Part shown: one piece after another, positions 16,498 to 26,241 of the stretch | Numbering within the stretch: position 1 is the first letter of the stretch | How the letters are laid out: each line of letters starts with the position of its first letter | From: Prevotellaceae bacterium | GTDB lineage: Bacteria; Bacteroidota; Bacteroidia; Bacteroidales; UBA932 | NCBI GenBank assembly: GCA_031258195.1 | Contig: JAIRNF010000037.1 | Span: 1-64,000 of the forward strand | Direction of reading: 5' to 3' | DNA length: 64,000 nt | Position numbers and translations under genes: made by a program | Notes under the pieces: model-generated | What the model was told of the DNA's origin: nothing | Seen by the model: only the letters and a program-made list of their open reading frames with translations | Databases searched by the model: none

Positions 16498-17994
16498 ATG
16501 AGAAAAATTACCTTACTGGCATTGGCAATGCTGTTTTTATTGCCAAATATTTCAGTTGCGCAAAAGAAGCAGCGCATTATTTCTAACGAAGCAAAAGCAC
16601 CACTTGTAAATTATGTAGAAGAGCTAAAAACCCGAGACACCGTACTTCATCATGCGTTGTGGGGTATTAAAGTTATGAACCCTGCAAACGGCGATGTTGT
16701 TGTATCATACAACGAAGATGCCAGCATGTCGCCGGCTTCTAACATGAAGTTGGTAACCACAGGGCTTACGCTGCTAACCTTAGGTCCCGATTACCGGTAT
16801 GAGACTCATCTTAAGTATGATGGCGAAATTGTTTCAGACTCTACGTTAACAGGCAATATATATATAGTAGGAGGGGGCGACCCCACTCTTGGCTCTGCTG
16901 CATTTCTCCAAGCCGCCCCCGATTCGGTTTTCAGCTATTGGGCAAAAGCGTTAAAAGATGCTGGTATCAGGCAAATCACAGGAAGCATTATTGTTGATCC
17001 TACCACAGTGTTCGATGATGAGTATCGTCCCTCAACATGGGCTTTAGGCGATATCACTACCGGATATGGATCTGGTTTAAGCGGTCTTCAGTTTTCAGAT
17101 AACTTTTTTAACGTAACCATAGTACCCGGCGCAAAAGAAGGAGAACCCGCCTTAATTAAAAACGTAGTGCCGTATATACCTAACGTTGCGTTCGAAAGCT
17201 ATATAACTACCGTAAAGGCAGATAGCATTAGCAGTGTAAATGTAGTCAGCTCGCCAAGCTCTCCCCGCATTATTATGACGGGAACAATGGCTTTAAACAG
17301 AAAAGAGTACGTTCGGACTATTGCAATGCCCGATCCCGCTTACGTTTGTGCCTGGCATTTTAACCAGTATCTAAATTGGAACGGTGTAGCAACATCGGGT
17401 AATATACAAGTTTACCATATAAAAGCTCCCGTTGATACTAAAGAGCTCTTTACCATAAGTACTTACTACTCGCCGGAAATGAGAGAGGTTGTAAAAGAAA
17501 CTAATAAAGTGAGTAATAACGGGTATGCCGAGAGTTTGCTGAAAATTGTTGCTTACGAGCAGGAGGGAGTTGGTTCCAGATGGGTTGGTACCAACCTGTT
17601 TACCGAGATATTAAAAAACGAAGGGCTAAACGTAAGAGGTATAACGTTGTCTGACGGTAGCGGATTATCTAGAAAAGATATGCTTAATCCCGCCTTCATA
17701 TGTGATTTCTTAGGCATGATGAAGAAAACGGCTGTGTACGAAATTTTCAACGAATCTCTCTCGATTGCAGGAGTTGACGGAACGCTAAAGAACATGCTAA
17801 AAGGTACGGCTGCCGAGGGAAACCTGAGAGCAAAGAGTGGTACGCTATCAGATGCCAGAGCGTACTCTGGTTATGTAACAACCAAGGGTGGGCAGGAGCT
17901 GGTCTTTTCTATCATTATGAATAACTACAAGTATGGGCGCGAGGTTACACAGCGCCTCGAGAAGTTAATGCGGTTAGTTTCCGAAATTCAATAA
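16498..17994 (+). CDS. dacB: D-alanyl-D-alanine carboxypeptidase/endopeptidase, PBP4 type
   Basis: Periplasmic low-molecular-weight penicillin-binding protein (peptidase S13) that trims peptidoglycan peptides. The start at 16498 gives the signal peptide MRKITLLALAMLFLLPNISVAQ; an in-frame TTG at 16435 would add 21 unlikely residues. Active-site motifs are in order: SxxK as SNMK in SPASNMKLVTTGL, SxN region as SDGSGLSRKD, and KTG as KSG in RAKSGTLSDARAYSGY. The large insert between the first two motifs is typical of PBP4. 498 residues is the normal size. Confidence 0.93.
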   Translation: MRKITLLALAMLFLLPNISVAQKKQRIISNEAKAPLVNYVEELKTRDTVLHHALWGIKVMNPANGDVVVSYNEDASMSPASNMKLVTTGLTLLTLGPDYRYETHLKYDGEIVSDSTLTGNIYIVGGGDPTLGSAAFLQAAPDSVFSYWAKALKDAGIRQITGSIIVDPTTVFDDEYRPSTWALGDITTGYGSGLSGLQFSDNFFNVTIVPGAKEGEPALIKNVVPYIPNVAFESYITTVKADSISSVNVVSSPSSPRIIMTGTMALNRKEYVRTIAMPDPAYVCAWHFNQYLNWNGVATSGNIQVYHIKAPVDTKELFTISTYYSPEMREVVKETNKVSNNGYAESLLKIVAYEQEGVGSRWVGTNLFTEILKNEGLNVRGITLSDGSGLSRKDMLNPAFICDFLGMMKKTAVYEIFNESLSIAGVDGTLKNMLKGTAAEGNLRAKSGTLSDARAYSGYVTTKGGQELVFSIIMNNYKYGREVTQRLEKLMRLVSEIQ

Positions 17995-18014
17995 CTTACC
18001 AAAATATTATAGTC

Positions 18015-18543
18015 ATGAAAAAATTATTTTTATTTCAATGTTTTCACTATTTAGTCTTAATTTATTTGCTCAGAATCCATTAAGTTTTTCAAAAGTAATT
18101 ACTGTAGATAATATGGACAAAGAAGCTATATATGTGGCTGCTCGTTCATGGTTTGTTTCTGCATATGGAGACTCAAGAAGTGTTATCGAATGGAAGATAA
18201 AGAAACTGGAATTATTACAGGAAAAGGGCTTACTAAATATCATAAAAAGGGACTAACATATACATGTTATGGCGGTCAGATTAAATATGTAATTAAAGTT
18301 CAAGTTAGAGACGGTCGTTATAAAGTAGATATTAATAATATAATACACGATGTTGATCTAGGTAATGCGAAATCTTGTGCACTAGGGCTTATTACGGATT
18401 CTGATGAACGGTTTACACAAGGTGCTTCCAAGAAATATCATAATGCAGTTGTTAAAGATATTCAGGAAAAAATGGAAGTATATGCAAATTCAACTTTTGA
18501 AAATATAGAAAAGGCTATTGCAAGCCAAGAAGAAGAGGAGTAG
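18015..18543 (+). pseudogene. DUF4468 (TBP-like fold) protein with two frameshifts
   Basis: Reading across three frames restores a secreted DUF4468 protein of about 176 residues: signal peptide (MKKLF..., then SMFSLFSLNLFAQ), SKVITVDNMDKEAIYVAARSW, MEDKETGIITGKG and KYVIKVQVRDGRYKVDI. The first break is at a T5 run near 18027-18031, where six Ts would join the frames. The second is at GAATGG near 18190, where GAAATGG would. Each is a single-base loss in a homopolymer. Both could be sequencing errors, but two independent ones in one dispensable gene favour decay. Confidence 0.7.
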
Positions 18544-18591
18544 TAGTATGGAAATAATCACCTAAATAAAAACCTAAATCAAAACAACACG

Positions 18592-20130
18592 ATGAGAAAG
18601 AATGTATTCAGCTTGTTGTCGCTACTGTTTATCGGGCTTGTTTGGTTAAGCCCTGTTAGCGCGCAAAACAACAAAAAGATTGTAGAAGAGGTAGAAAAGT
18701 ACACGCTACAAGTAATGAAAGATTGGAAAGTTCCGGGGGTGGGGCTTGCCATTGTAAAAGACAACCAGGTTATATACGCAAAAGGGCTGGGCGTAAAGTC
18801 GCTTAAAACAAACGAACCTGTTAATGAAAATACCGTTTTTCAGATCGGCTCGGTTTCTAAATCGTTTACTGCCGCGCTTATTGCCATGCTTGTGGACGAA
18901 GGCAAGCTTAGCTGGGACGACCCTATCCGCAAGCATTTACCCGATTTCGAAATGTACGATCCTTGGGTAAGCGAGAACTTGCAGGTAAGAGATGTGCTGA
19001 TACACCGTACAGGGCTTCCCTATCAGTCGGGTACATACATTCCTAATATGGGCTATACCCGCGATGAAATGTACCACATGTTTAAGCTGATACCTCCCGA
19101 AACTAGCGTACGAACGACGTATGCTTATAACAATATGACATTTCTTATTGCAGAGCAGCTGATTAAAAAATATACCGGTAAATCGTGGGAAGAAAATATA
19201 CAAGAGCGCATCTTCAATCCGCTGAGTATGACAACTGCTTCTACTGGTGGCGAAGGCTATTTGGCAAGCAAGAACCTGAGCAGTTGCTACGCTCATTACT
19301 TTAAAGACGGCGAATTCCGTAACGAAGAAATGGAAGGCGAAGACAGGGCACTTGTATGGCTTACAGGTATTGGTCCTGCCGGCGGTGTAAACTCAGGCAT
19401 TGCCGATTTAATTAAGTGGGCACAATTTCATCTAAATATGGGTAAAGCCGGAGGAAAGCAGCTGATTTCGGAAGAGAATATGAAGTACCTTCACAGAGGT
19501 CAGCTTATTACCAGCCAAGACTCTGCCCGTACAAATCTGTATGGTTTTTGCTGGTTTATAGAGCAAAACGATCGTTACCGTCTATACTTTCATACCGGAA
19601 CAACTTGGGGCTATACAACGCTTGTTGCTTTTGTTCCACAGCTGAACTTAGGTTTTGCTATGCTTTTTAACAACGACGCGCCAACAAACTCTCGCTATGC
19701 CATTATGCGTAAGATTGTCGATCTGTATATGAACGATGGTGTTAAGAAAGATTATAGCAAAGATTTTTTTGAGAAATACTATAATGATAATATAGAAAGA
19801 GAGGTGAAGAGAAAAGAAAGAGCAGAAACAGCTAAACCCGAAGTTAAACCTGCTATGGAGCTCGCATTATACGAGGGAACGTTTACAAAAGAAGTGTTTG
19901 GTAATGCGGTTGTAACGCTTAAGGGAGACGAACTTTGGATAAAAGTAGGCTCTAAAGGTTGGAAGAAACCGTTAAGGCATGTAAGCGGTAATAAGTTTAC
20001 GTTTAATATGGATGGGCACACTTTTCCGATGGTATTCGAAACCGATTACAATGGAAAAGTAATCGCCATTAATATCGATTTCGATTACAACGAGAATATC
20101 GGTAGCTGGTTAAAAATTGACACTAAATAG
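18592..20130 (+). CDS. Serine hydrolase of the class C beta-lactamase family
   Basis: Exported hydrolase with a penicillin-binding fold, of unknown substrate; relatives include esterases and D-aminopeptidases. A signal peptide ends near SPVSAQ (residue 24). The catalytic SxxK is SVSK in FQIGSVSKSFTAAL, the Tyr motif is YNN in TYAYNNMTF, and the third motif is HTG in YFHTGTTWGY. The last about 110 residues (KPAMELALYEGTFTKEVFGN to IGSWLKI) form a DUF3471-like beta domain often attached to this family. 512 residues is within the usual range. It stands alone. Confidence 0.9.
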   Translation: MRKNVFSLLSLLFIGLVWLSPVSAQNNKKIVEEVEKYTLQVMKDWKVPGVGLAIVKDNQVIYAKGLGVKSLKTNEPVNENTVFQIGSVSKSFTAALIAMLVDEGKLSWDDPIRKHLPDFEMYDPWVSENLQVRDVLIHRTGLPYQSGTYIPNMGYTRDEMYHMFKLIPPETSVRTTYAYNNMTFLIAEQLIKKYTGKSWEENIQERIFNPLSMTTASTGGEGYLASKNLSSCYAHYFKDGEFRNEEMEGEDRALVWLTGIGPAGGVNSGIADLIKWAQFHLNMGKAGGKQLISEENMKYLHRGQLITSQDSARTNLYGFCWFIEQNDRYRLYFHTGTTWGYTTLVAFVPQLNLGFAMLFNNDAPTNSRYAIMRKIVDLYMNDGVKKDYSKDFFEKYYNDNIEREVKRKERAETAKPEVKPAMELALYEGTFTKEVFGNAVVTLKGDELWIKVGSKGWKKPLRHVSGNKFTFNMDGHTFPMVFETDYNGKVIAINIDFDYNENIGSWLKIDTK

Positions 20131-20202
20131 CTTTTGAGCATCTATTTTTAGCTTCTATCGTACTATCTTTGTACTTTTAATAAAATATACGTAAAAGCAA
20201 GG

Positions 20203-22890
20203 ATGAGAAAGATAAAACCTATAGGAATTGCCGTGTGCTTTTTGCTTACGGCAATTCCTATAAATGCGCAAGAACGTCGATACGAGCTTAGCGAGGCTAA
20301 AGTTGCGCCCGGGTTTTATCTTGCACCTAACGGTTATGAGTACCAGCTTCCGCAGTATGGGTTAACCATGACCATCCCTCCTCAATCATACTATAAAGTT
20401 CCCTATCTTCTTAAGCATAATGCGTATCTTGTAACTAACGATTCTATTGTAAGCTACTGCCTGTATAAGTACTACCTCAGCAATAATTATACAGATTTTG
20501 CGCTGTATGGCAGCTATACTGGAAACATGAGGTATCGGGTTGCGGAGCTTAAGAATAACGATAGAAAAGAATTTTTAGACGGCTTGCAGAAAAAGAAGGA
20601 TGTAAGGAATCATCGTTCGCTCAGAACGCCTTTTGCTACTTTTACTCACTACTCGGCACAAAATGAGGCGGGAGAAGGACGTGCACATGGATATTACTAT
20701 ATAAATAACGGCATTCTTATCGAGTTTATTGTTATACCGAAAGATGATAAAGAGCTAGCTGCATGCGAGAATATTATTAAAACACTTCGTAAGGCAGACC
20801 TTCAAAATCGTTTGGACGACTACCTTATGATGCTTGCAACGCTTCAAACCGCAGTTCCCGGCGAAGATATAGATGTTGAAGTAAAAGAAGAGGAAGAAGT
20901 AGAGGTTCTTTACGCTCAAGAGCTTGCTACACCAACCGTTGTAGCGCAACCATCATCGCCGTTTGCAGAACCTGTTCCTAAAAGTAATACGGTTAATGCA
21001 GAGGCTGCTAAAAATACGTCTGAGCTGGCGGCAATGCTTAGAGCAAGCCGTAGCGGGAAACAGTCCGTAGCGGAAGAAGAGGAGGCTATTGAGGAGGTGG
21101 ATGTAAAGATAGCCGACGCTACAGAGCTGGTAGTTTATAAAGACGGCTACATAAAACCACCCGAAGTTAATCTGGTTATTGATGCGCAACCTATAGCAAT
21201 GCCTGCTTATAGCAGTGCTGTACACCAGAAATCGGAAAGGGTAATCGAAGGTTTTCTGCTACCTATATACTCTTACGTAAAACGCCCGGAGATACAGCTA
21301 GCCGTAGTGGATGTTCCCGTAGAAAACCTAAGATTTGCAAACAACATCCAGAATGTTTTTTCGACATCTTCTGCCCGAATAGAGAGGTCGTTATTAGCAA
21401 TAATGCCTGTAGTGAAACGTCCTGATATTTCCTTAGATGTAGATGTTCCAGGACAGCCTGTTTTGCTTGCCGATGCCAGTACAAAATTAAATACTTCGAC
21501 TGCTACAGTTGAAAAAACGCTGGTTTCATCAATAGCTCCCGTAGTAAAAAAGCCGGATGTTGAAATAGAAGTTGATAATATTGAAACGGTTGCTATACCT
21601 ACAGCTGTTGCCGGTAGGGATTTTTCAGCGTCCAAAACAGATGCTGAAAAGAGCTTATTGGCAATAAAATCGGTAGAAAAACGTCCCGAAGTTTCGTTAG
21701 AAGTAGAGCTATCGGAGGTTACGCTGGCGTTGGATAATAGTACCAGCTTAAATGCATCTACTGAAACAGTAGAGAAAACATTATTGGCAGGAATTACCCC
21801 AGTTGCTAAGCAGCCGGAAGTAAAGGTTGATGATATTGAGCTTGCTACTGTGCCCGTTGACCTAAGCAGTAAGGATATTACGACGACATCAAATACCAAT
21901 GTAAAGAAAAGCTTGTTGGCAATAGCTCCGGTAGAAAAACGTCCTGAAGTTTCGTTAGATGTGGAGATCGGAGCAAATACATTACCTGTTGACGAAGTAA
22001 GGTCGGGTTTAAATACATCAACAGAAATAGCGGAGAAAACCCTAGCATCTATTACGTCTGTTGCTAAACAAGCAAAACCCGATGCGGCTATTAATATTGC
22101 TTCAACAACAACACCTGTAGAAAGTGTAGATGTTGTAAGCGTAAGCGAACCGATAGGTAATACGCAATCATCTTCTGTGTATGTTGTTACGGCAGATGTT
22201 GCTGAAGAGCTATTGAAGAAATCTCAAGAAGAAGCGGAGGCGGCAATGTATAGTCAGCCTAAAATGGTAAATCTTCTTGATCCCCCTGTTATTGAAGAAC
22301 GACAAGGGAAAAAGAAACCTCAAGTTTCCATTGTGGACGATATTCAATATGCGGATATCTGGTCGGTAAGAACCCGTAGAGAGGTTGTGAATTTTAACTC
22401 GGGGAAGAGTGCGGCAAATACAGCTCTGACGGCTAATAGTAATGAGGCTACTATAGAAGAACCCTCTGTGGAAGAAGCACAGGTGCAAAGTACGCCAGAA
22501 GTTTCAAACAAAAGGGAGAGATGCTCTCGTTCTGAGGATGAAATTACATTTGCAGGCGTAAACGAAGAGATAATACCTTATTCAAAAGTGCAGCAAAAGC
22601 CTACCTTTAACGGAGAGGACTATAACAGCTTCGCTTTATGGATAGGGGATAATATGTGCTATCCCGCAGGATTGCGCCAAGAACTGAACGGTTATGTTAA
22701 TGTTGAAATAGTAATTACTAGCGATGGCTCTATAGGCAAGGTAAATGTGATGAATTCGCCTCATAAGCTACTTGAAACAGAAGTTCTACATATGCTTAGC
22801 ACTTCGCCTAAATGGGCTGCCGGAGTGCAAAACGGAAAACCTGTGCCGGTAAGTATTGTAGTAGGTGTCCCTGTGTCTGCATACTTATAG
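20203..22890 (+). CDS. Secreted repetitive protein with a C-terminal TonB domain
   Basis: An 895-residue protein with four parts. Residues 1-22 are a signal peptide (cleavage after INA). About 23-205 are a globular Tyr-rich domain. About 365-640 are tandem repeats of about 80 residues, each with a hydrophobic-basic core such as KSLLAIAPVEKRPEVSLDVE alternating with VEKTLLAGITPVAKQPEVKVD. About 800-893 form a TonB C-terminal domain (YNSFALWIGDNMCYPAGLRQEL, GYVNVEIVITSDGSIGKVNV). TonB itself has an inner-membrane anchor helix, while this protein seems to be fully exported. The family is not recognised as a whole. It is probably a periplasmic or surface protein in which the TonB_C fold is used for binding. 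Confidence 0.7.
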   Translation: MRKIKPIGIAVCFLLTAIPINAQERRYELSEAKVAPGFYLAPNGYEYQLPQYGLTMTIPPQSYYKVPYLLKHNAYLVTNDSIVSYCLYKYYLSNNYTDFALYGSYTGNMRYRVAELKNNDRKEFLDGLQKKKDVRNHRSLRTPFATFTHYSAQNEAGEGRAHGYYYINNGILIEFIVIPKDDKELAACENIIKTLRKADLQNRLDDYLMMLATLQTAVPGEDIDVEVKEEEEVEVLYAQELATPTVVAQPSSPFAEPVPKSNTVNAEAAKNTSELAAMLRASRSGKQSVAEEEEAIEEVDVKIADATELVVYKDGYIKPPEVNLVIDAQPIAMPAYSSAVHQKSERVIEGFLLPIYSYVKRPEIQLAVVDVPVENLRFANNIQNVFSTSSARIERSLLAIMPVVKRPDISLDVDVPGQPVLLADASTKLNTSTATVEKTLVSSIAPVVKKPDVEIEVDNIETVAIPTAVAGRDFSASKTDAEKSLLAIKSVEKRPEVSLEVELSEVTLALDNSTSLNASTETVEKTLLAGITPVAKQPEVKVDDIELATVPVDLSSKDITTTSNTNVKKSLLAIAPVEKRPEVSLDVEIGANTLPVDEVRSGLNTSTEIAEKTLASITSVAKQAKPDAAINIASTTTPVESVDVVSVSEPIGNTQSSSVYVVTADVAEELLKKSQEEAEAAMYSQPKMVNLLDPPVIEERQGKKKPQVSIVDDIQYADIWSVRTRREVVNFNSGKSAANTALTANSNEATIEEPSVEEAQVQSTPEVSNKRERCSRSEDEITFAGVNEEIIPYSKVQQKPTFNGEDYNSFALWIGDNMCYPAGLRQELNGYVNVEIVITSDGSIGKVNVMNSPHKLLETEVLHMLSTSPKWAAGVQNGKPVPVSIVVGVPVSAYL
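21340..22080 (+). repeat. Coding tandem repeats in the TonB_C protein
   Basis: About three degenerate units of about 240 bp. Landmarks at protein level are RSLLAIMPVVKRPDISLDVDV, KSLLAIKSVEKRPEVSLEVEL and KSLLAIAPVEKRPEVSLDVEI, each followed by a half-repeat of the form VEKTL-x-I-P-V-K-P-V. The repeats are diverged at DNA level, so they are old. Confidence 0.75.
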
Positions 22891-22907
22891 AGAATACTTA
22901 TTTTATT

Positions 22908-22990
22908 CGTCATTTCGAGCAAAGCGAGAAATCTCCTCATTCAGCGTACTACTCCTATTTAAGAGATTTCTCGCTTTGCTCGAAATGACG
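22908..22990. repeat. REP/MITE-like palindrome, copy 5
   Basis: Perfect 28-bp arms at 22908-22935 and 22963-22990 (core CATTTCGAGCAAAGCGAG). Compared with copy 1, a G-to-A change in the left arm is matched by C-to-T in the right arm. The loop shares CTCATTCAGCGTACT with copy 4. It lies between converging genes. Confidence 0.9.
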
Positions 22991-23008
22991 GAAGTGTATT
23001 ATAAAAAC

Positions 23009-23046
23009 AAGGCTGCTCAAAAAGATAATACTTTTTGAGCAGCCTT
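23009..23046. terminator. Bidirectional terminator between the TonB_C gene and glyA
   Basis: AAGGCTGCTCAAAAAG (23009-23024) pairs perfectly with CTTTTTGAGCAGCCTT (23031-23046) around a 6-nt loop. It can serve both converging genes. Confidence 0.85.
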
Positions 23047-23069
23047 GTATAGAGCGTTTGCCTATTTAC

Positions 23070-24350
23070 TTACCAAGCAAACAGCTTAAAGTCTTTCATC
23101 ATTTTGTTTACTTCGCCACGAACAGCAGTTATTACCTTTTCGTCATCAGGTGCAGAAAGCACACGGTCCATAAAGTTAACGATAGGCTCCATATGTTCTT
23201 CCTTTAAGCCACGGGTAGAAATAGCGGGCGTGCCTATACGAATTCCAGATGTTCGGAATGGAGAACGGCTATCAAACGGAACCATATTCTTGTTAACCGT
23301 AATATCTGCCTGTACTAATGCTTTTTCGGCAACTTTACCTGTTAGCTCAGGGAACTTAGTGCGAAAATCTATAAGCATAGAGTGGTTGTCTGTTCCACCA
23401 GAAATAATCTTGTAACCCCTGTCAACAAATGCTTTTGCCATAACGGCAGCATTCTTTTGTACCTGCGATTGGTACGTCTTATATTCTGGCTCTAACGCTT
23501 CGCCAAACGATACCGCTTTTGCAGCAATAATGTGTTCAAGCGGTCCGCCTTGGATACCGGGGAATACAGCCGAGTTAATAAGCTGCGACATCATCTTGGT
23601 TTGTCCCTTTGGAGTTTTTAATCCCCAAGGATTTTCGAAATCTTTACCAATAAGAATAACACCACCACGAGGTCCGCGAAGGGTTTTATGTGTTGTAGAG
23701 GTAACGATGTGTGCATACTTAACAGGATTCTCCAGCAAACCTGCCGCTATAAGTCCCGCAGGGTGTGCCATATCTACCATAAAGATAGCGCCTATCTTAT
23801 CCGCTATTTCGCGCATACGTTTGTAATCCCACTCGCGAGAGTAAGCTGACGCACCGCCGAGCAATAGCTTAGGCTTGTGCTCCAATGCCAGCTTCTCCAT
23901 CATATCGTAGTCAACACGTCCGGTTTCCTGATTAACTCCGTACGAAATAGGTTTAAACCACATACCCGACATGTTTACAGGTGAACCGTGCGAAAGGTGT
24001 CCGCCATGAGCTAAATCAAGCCCTAAGAAGGTATCTCCGGGTTGCATAACCGCCATAAATGCAGTCATGTTAGCCTGTGCGCCGGAGTGAGGTTGTACGT
24101 TTGCGAACTCTGCACCAAATAGCTTGCAAAGCCTATCGATTGCCAGCTGTTCCGACTGGTCAACGATCTCGCAACCGCCGTAGTAACGCGCACCCGGGTA
24201 ACCTTCGGCGTACTTGTTGTTCATTACGGATCCCATAGCCTCCATTACCTGTTCGCTTACAAAGTTCTCCGAAGCGATAAGCTCTATACCGTGCAGCTGA
24301 CGCTCGCGTTCTTTAGCAATTAGGTCAAAAATTTGTGTATCTCTTTTCAT
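23070..24350 (-). CDS. glyA: Serine hydroxymethyltransferase
   Basis: PLP enzyme converting serine and tetrahydrofolate to glycine and methylene-tetrahydrofolate, the main source of one-carbon units; the methylene-THF also feeds PanB of this window. The 426 residues contain [38 protein letters not shown], the PLP-binding Lys in [13 protein letters not shown], and [13 protein letters not shown]. Full length with no irregularity. It is transcribed on the minus strand just after lpd (84 bp gap) and may share its transcript. Confidence 0.97.
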   Translation of the reverse strand: MKRDTQIFDLIAKERERQLHGIELIASENFVSEQVMEAMGSVMNNKYAEGYPGARYYGGCEIVDQSEQLAIDRLCKLFGAEFANVQPHSGAQANMTAFMAVMQPGDTFLGLDLAHGGHLSHGSPVNMSGMWFKPISYGVNQETGRVDYDMMEKLALEHKPKLLLGGASAYSREWDYKRMREIADKIGAIFMVDMAHPAGLIAAGLLENPVKYAHIVTSTTHKTLRGPRGGVILIGKDFENPWGLKTPKGQTKMMSQLINSAVFPGIQGGPLEHIIAAKAVSFGEALEPEYKTYQSQVQKNAAVMAKAFVDRGYKIISGGTDNHSMLIDFRTKFPELTGKVAEKALVQADITVNKNMVPFDSRSPFRTSGIRIGTPAISTRGLKEEHMEPIVNFMDRVLSAPDDEKVITAVRGEVNKMMKDFKLFAW

Positions 24351-24434
24351 GCGTATTTTATGTTTAAGTTGAATAATTTCAAATTTAAGGTTTCAAGATT
24401 AGAGAAAACTTTAAGCTCCAAACCTTTCAGATGT

Positions 24435-25826
24435 TTATAGGTGTACCACTTCACCGTATGCGGCAGCCGCAGCCTCCATTATAGCCTCGCTCATGGTAGG
24501 GTGCGGATGGATAGACTTAATCAGGTCGTGCCCTTTTACTCCCAAATTGCGCGAAGTAACCAAACCCGCAACCATTTCGGTAACATTCGCACCTATCATG
24601 TGGGCGCCAAGTAGCTTGTTGGTAGCTTCGTCAAACACCAGCTTTACAAAGCCGTCTTTAGCACCTACAGCAGCAGCTTTACCAGATGCGGTGTAGGGGA
24701 ATTTACCAACCTTTACTTTATACCCGGCGTCAATAGCAGCCTTTTCAGTCATACCAACAGACGAAACTTCGGGGGTAGTATATGTACAACCTGGAATATT
24801 TTTATAGTTAATAGGATGAACATCAAGCCCTGCAATCTTTTCGACGCATGCTAACGCTTCGGCAGAAGCAACGTGGGCAAGGGCAGGGGTGTTGATGATA
24901 TCGCCTATGGCATAGATACCTTCAACGTTGGTACGGTAAAATTCATCTACTTTTACACGACCTCTTTCCATTTCAATGTTCAGCTCTTCCAGTCCGATGT
25001 TCTCTACATTCGGCGATATACCAACGGCAGATAGAACGATTTCCGCTTCGATAACCTCTTCGCCTTTCTTTGTCTGAACCGTAACCTTGCATAGGTCGCC
25101 CGATGTATCAACCGACTGAACGGATGCTTCGACCATTACTTTGATACCTACTTTACGGAAGGAGCGGCTTAGCTGTGCACAAACTTCGTGATCTTCCAGC
25201 GGAACGATATTAGGTAAGAATTCAACTAAGGTAATCTTGGTCCCCATTGCGTTATAAAAGTAGGCAAACTCACTCCCTATAGCACCAGAGCCCACTACTA
25301 CCATTGATTCGGGTAGCTTAGTAGGGACTAATGCTTGACGATAGCCTATAATTTTCTCGCCATCTATAGGCATGCTGTCAATTACTCGAGAGCGTGCGCC
25401 TGTTGCTAAAATAATATGTTTTGCTTCTATCGTTTCTTTGCTTCCGTCTTCTGCTGTAACTTCAGCTATTCCTTTTTCAATAAGCTTTCCCGAGCCTTTA
25501 ATAACGGTTATTTTATTCTTTTTAAATAAGAATTCAATACCCTTGCTCATGCCGGCAGCAACGTTACGGCTACGCTCTACAACCTTTGCGAGATCGGGCT
25601 TTACGGTACCTTCAACCTCAATACCGTACTCTGCCGCATGCGATGCGTACTCGTAAACTTGCACACTTTTAAGTAGGGCTTTGGTAGGGATACAGCCCCA
25701 ATTTAAGCATATACCGCCAAGTTCGGCCCTTTCTACAACGGCAACGTTCATTCCTAGCTGCGAAGCGCGTATTGCTGCTACATACCCACCGGGACCGCTA
25801 CCGATAACTACTAAATCAAAATTCAT
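24435..25826 (-). CDS. lpdA: Dihydrolipoamide dehydrogenase (E3)
   Basis: FAD flavoprotein that reoxidises lipoamide in 2-oxoacid dehydrogenase complexes or the glycine cleavage system. The 463 residues start with the FAD motif VVIGSGPGGYVAAIRA, hold the redox-active disulfide in GGICLNWGCIPTK (near residues 41 and 46), the NAD-binding VVVGSGAIGSEFA, the second FAD motif IYAIGDI, and the C-terminal active-site His-Glu in HPHPTMSEAIME. Complete. Its position upstream of glyA on the same strand fits a role with the glycine cleavage system, but no gcv genes are present here, so the partner complex is open. Confidence 0.95.
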   Translation of the reverse strand: MNFDLVVIGSGPGGYVAAIRASQLGMNVAVVERAELGGICLNWGCIPTKALLKSVQVYEYASHAAEYGIEVEGTVKPDLAKVVERSRNVAAGMSKGIEFLFKKNKITVIKGSGKLIEKGIAEVTAEDGSKETIEAKHIILATGARSRVIDSMPIDGEKIIGYRQALVPTKLPESMVVVGSGAIGSEFAYFYNAMGTKITLVEFLPNIVPLEDHEVCAQLSRSFRKVGIKVMVEASVQSVDTSGDLCKVTVQTKKGEEVIEAEIVLSAVGISPNVENIGLEELNIEMERGRVKVDEFYRTNVEGIYAIGDIINTPALAHVASAEALACVEKIAGLDVHPINYKNIPGCTYTTPEVSSVGMTEKAAIDAGYKVKVGKFPYTASGKAAAVGAKDGFVKLVFDEATNKLLGAHMIGANVTEMVAGLVTSRNLGVKGHDLIKSIHPHPTMSEAIMEAAAAAYGEVVHL

Positions 25827-25974
25827 TATATATAACGATTTTTAAAGTATAAAGTGAATTATGGTTATTTTTTGTATATAAAATAAATAGAGTATTAACA
25901 ACTATTTATTTAAGCGGCAAACATAGGAAAAATTTACGGAAGAAAGGACGTTTTATAACAGGCTTACAGCGATT

Positions 25975-26211
25975 TTATAGGTATATGCTTAGTCGGACCA
26001 TATGTTTACACTGAATGCTATTTTCCACTATTTTTTCCTCGTAGTGCTTGGTAAAGAAGTTAAAGTCGATCCAAGTAATTGTAAAACCACATTTTTGGTA
26101 GAGCTTCAGATGCGACGTTCCGCAGTTGCCTGTCCCCGCTTCAAGTACTTTGGCATTCTTGCTTTTGGCTGTTTTTATTGCACGTCCTATCAGCTGTTTG
26201 CCAATACCTCT
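25975..26211 (-). pseudogene. GNAT acetyltransferase remnant, 5'-truncated
   Basis: A 78-codon open stretch with no start reads RGIGKQLIGRAIKTAKSKNA, LEAGTGNCGTSHLKLYQKCGF and ends KHMVRLSIYL. It carries the acetyl-CoA binding motif (R/Q)-G-I-G-K-Q-L and the C-terminal half of a GNAT N-acetyltransferase. An in-frame TAA directly precedes the Arg, and the N-terminal half is missing. It lies in the gap between pyrB and lpd, immediately past the pyrB stop. It is a decayed gene. Confidence 0.75.
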
Positions 26212-26241
26212 TTAATAACAATCGCCGTATTCTTAATCAAC

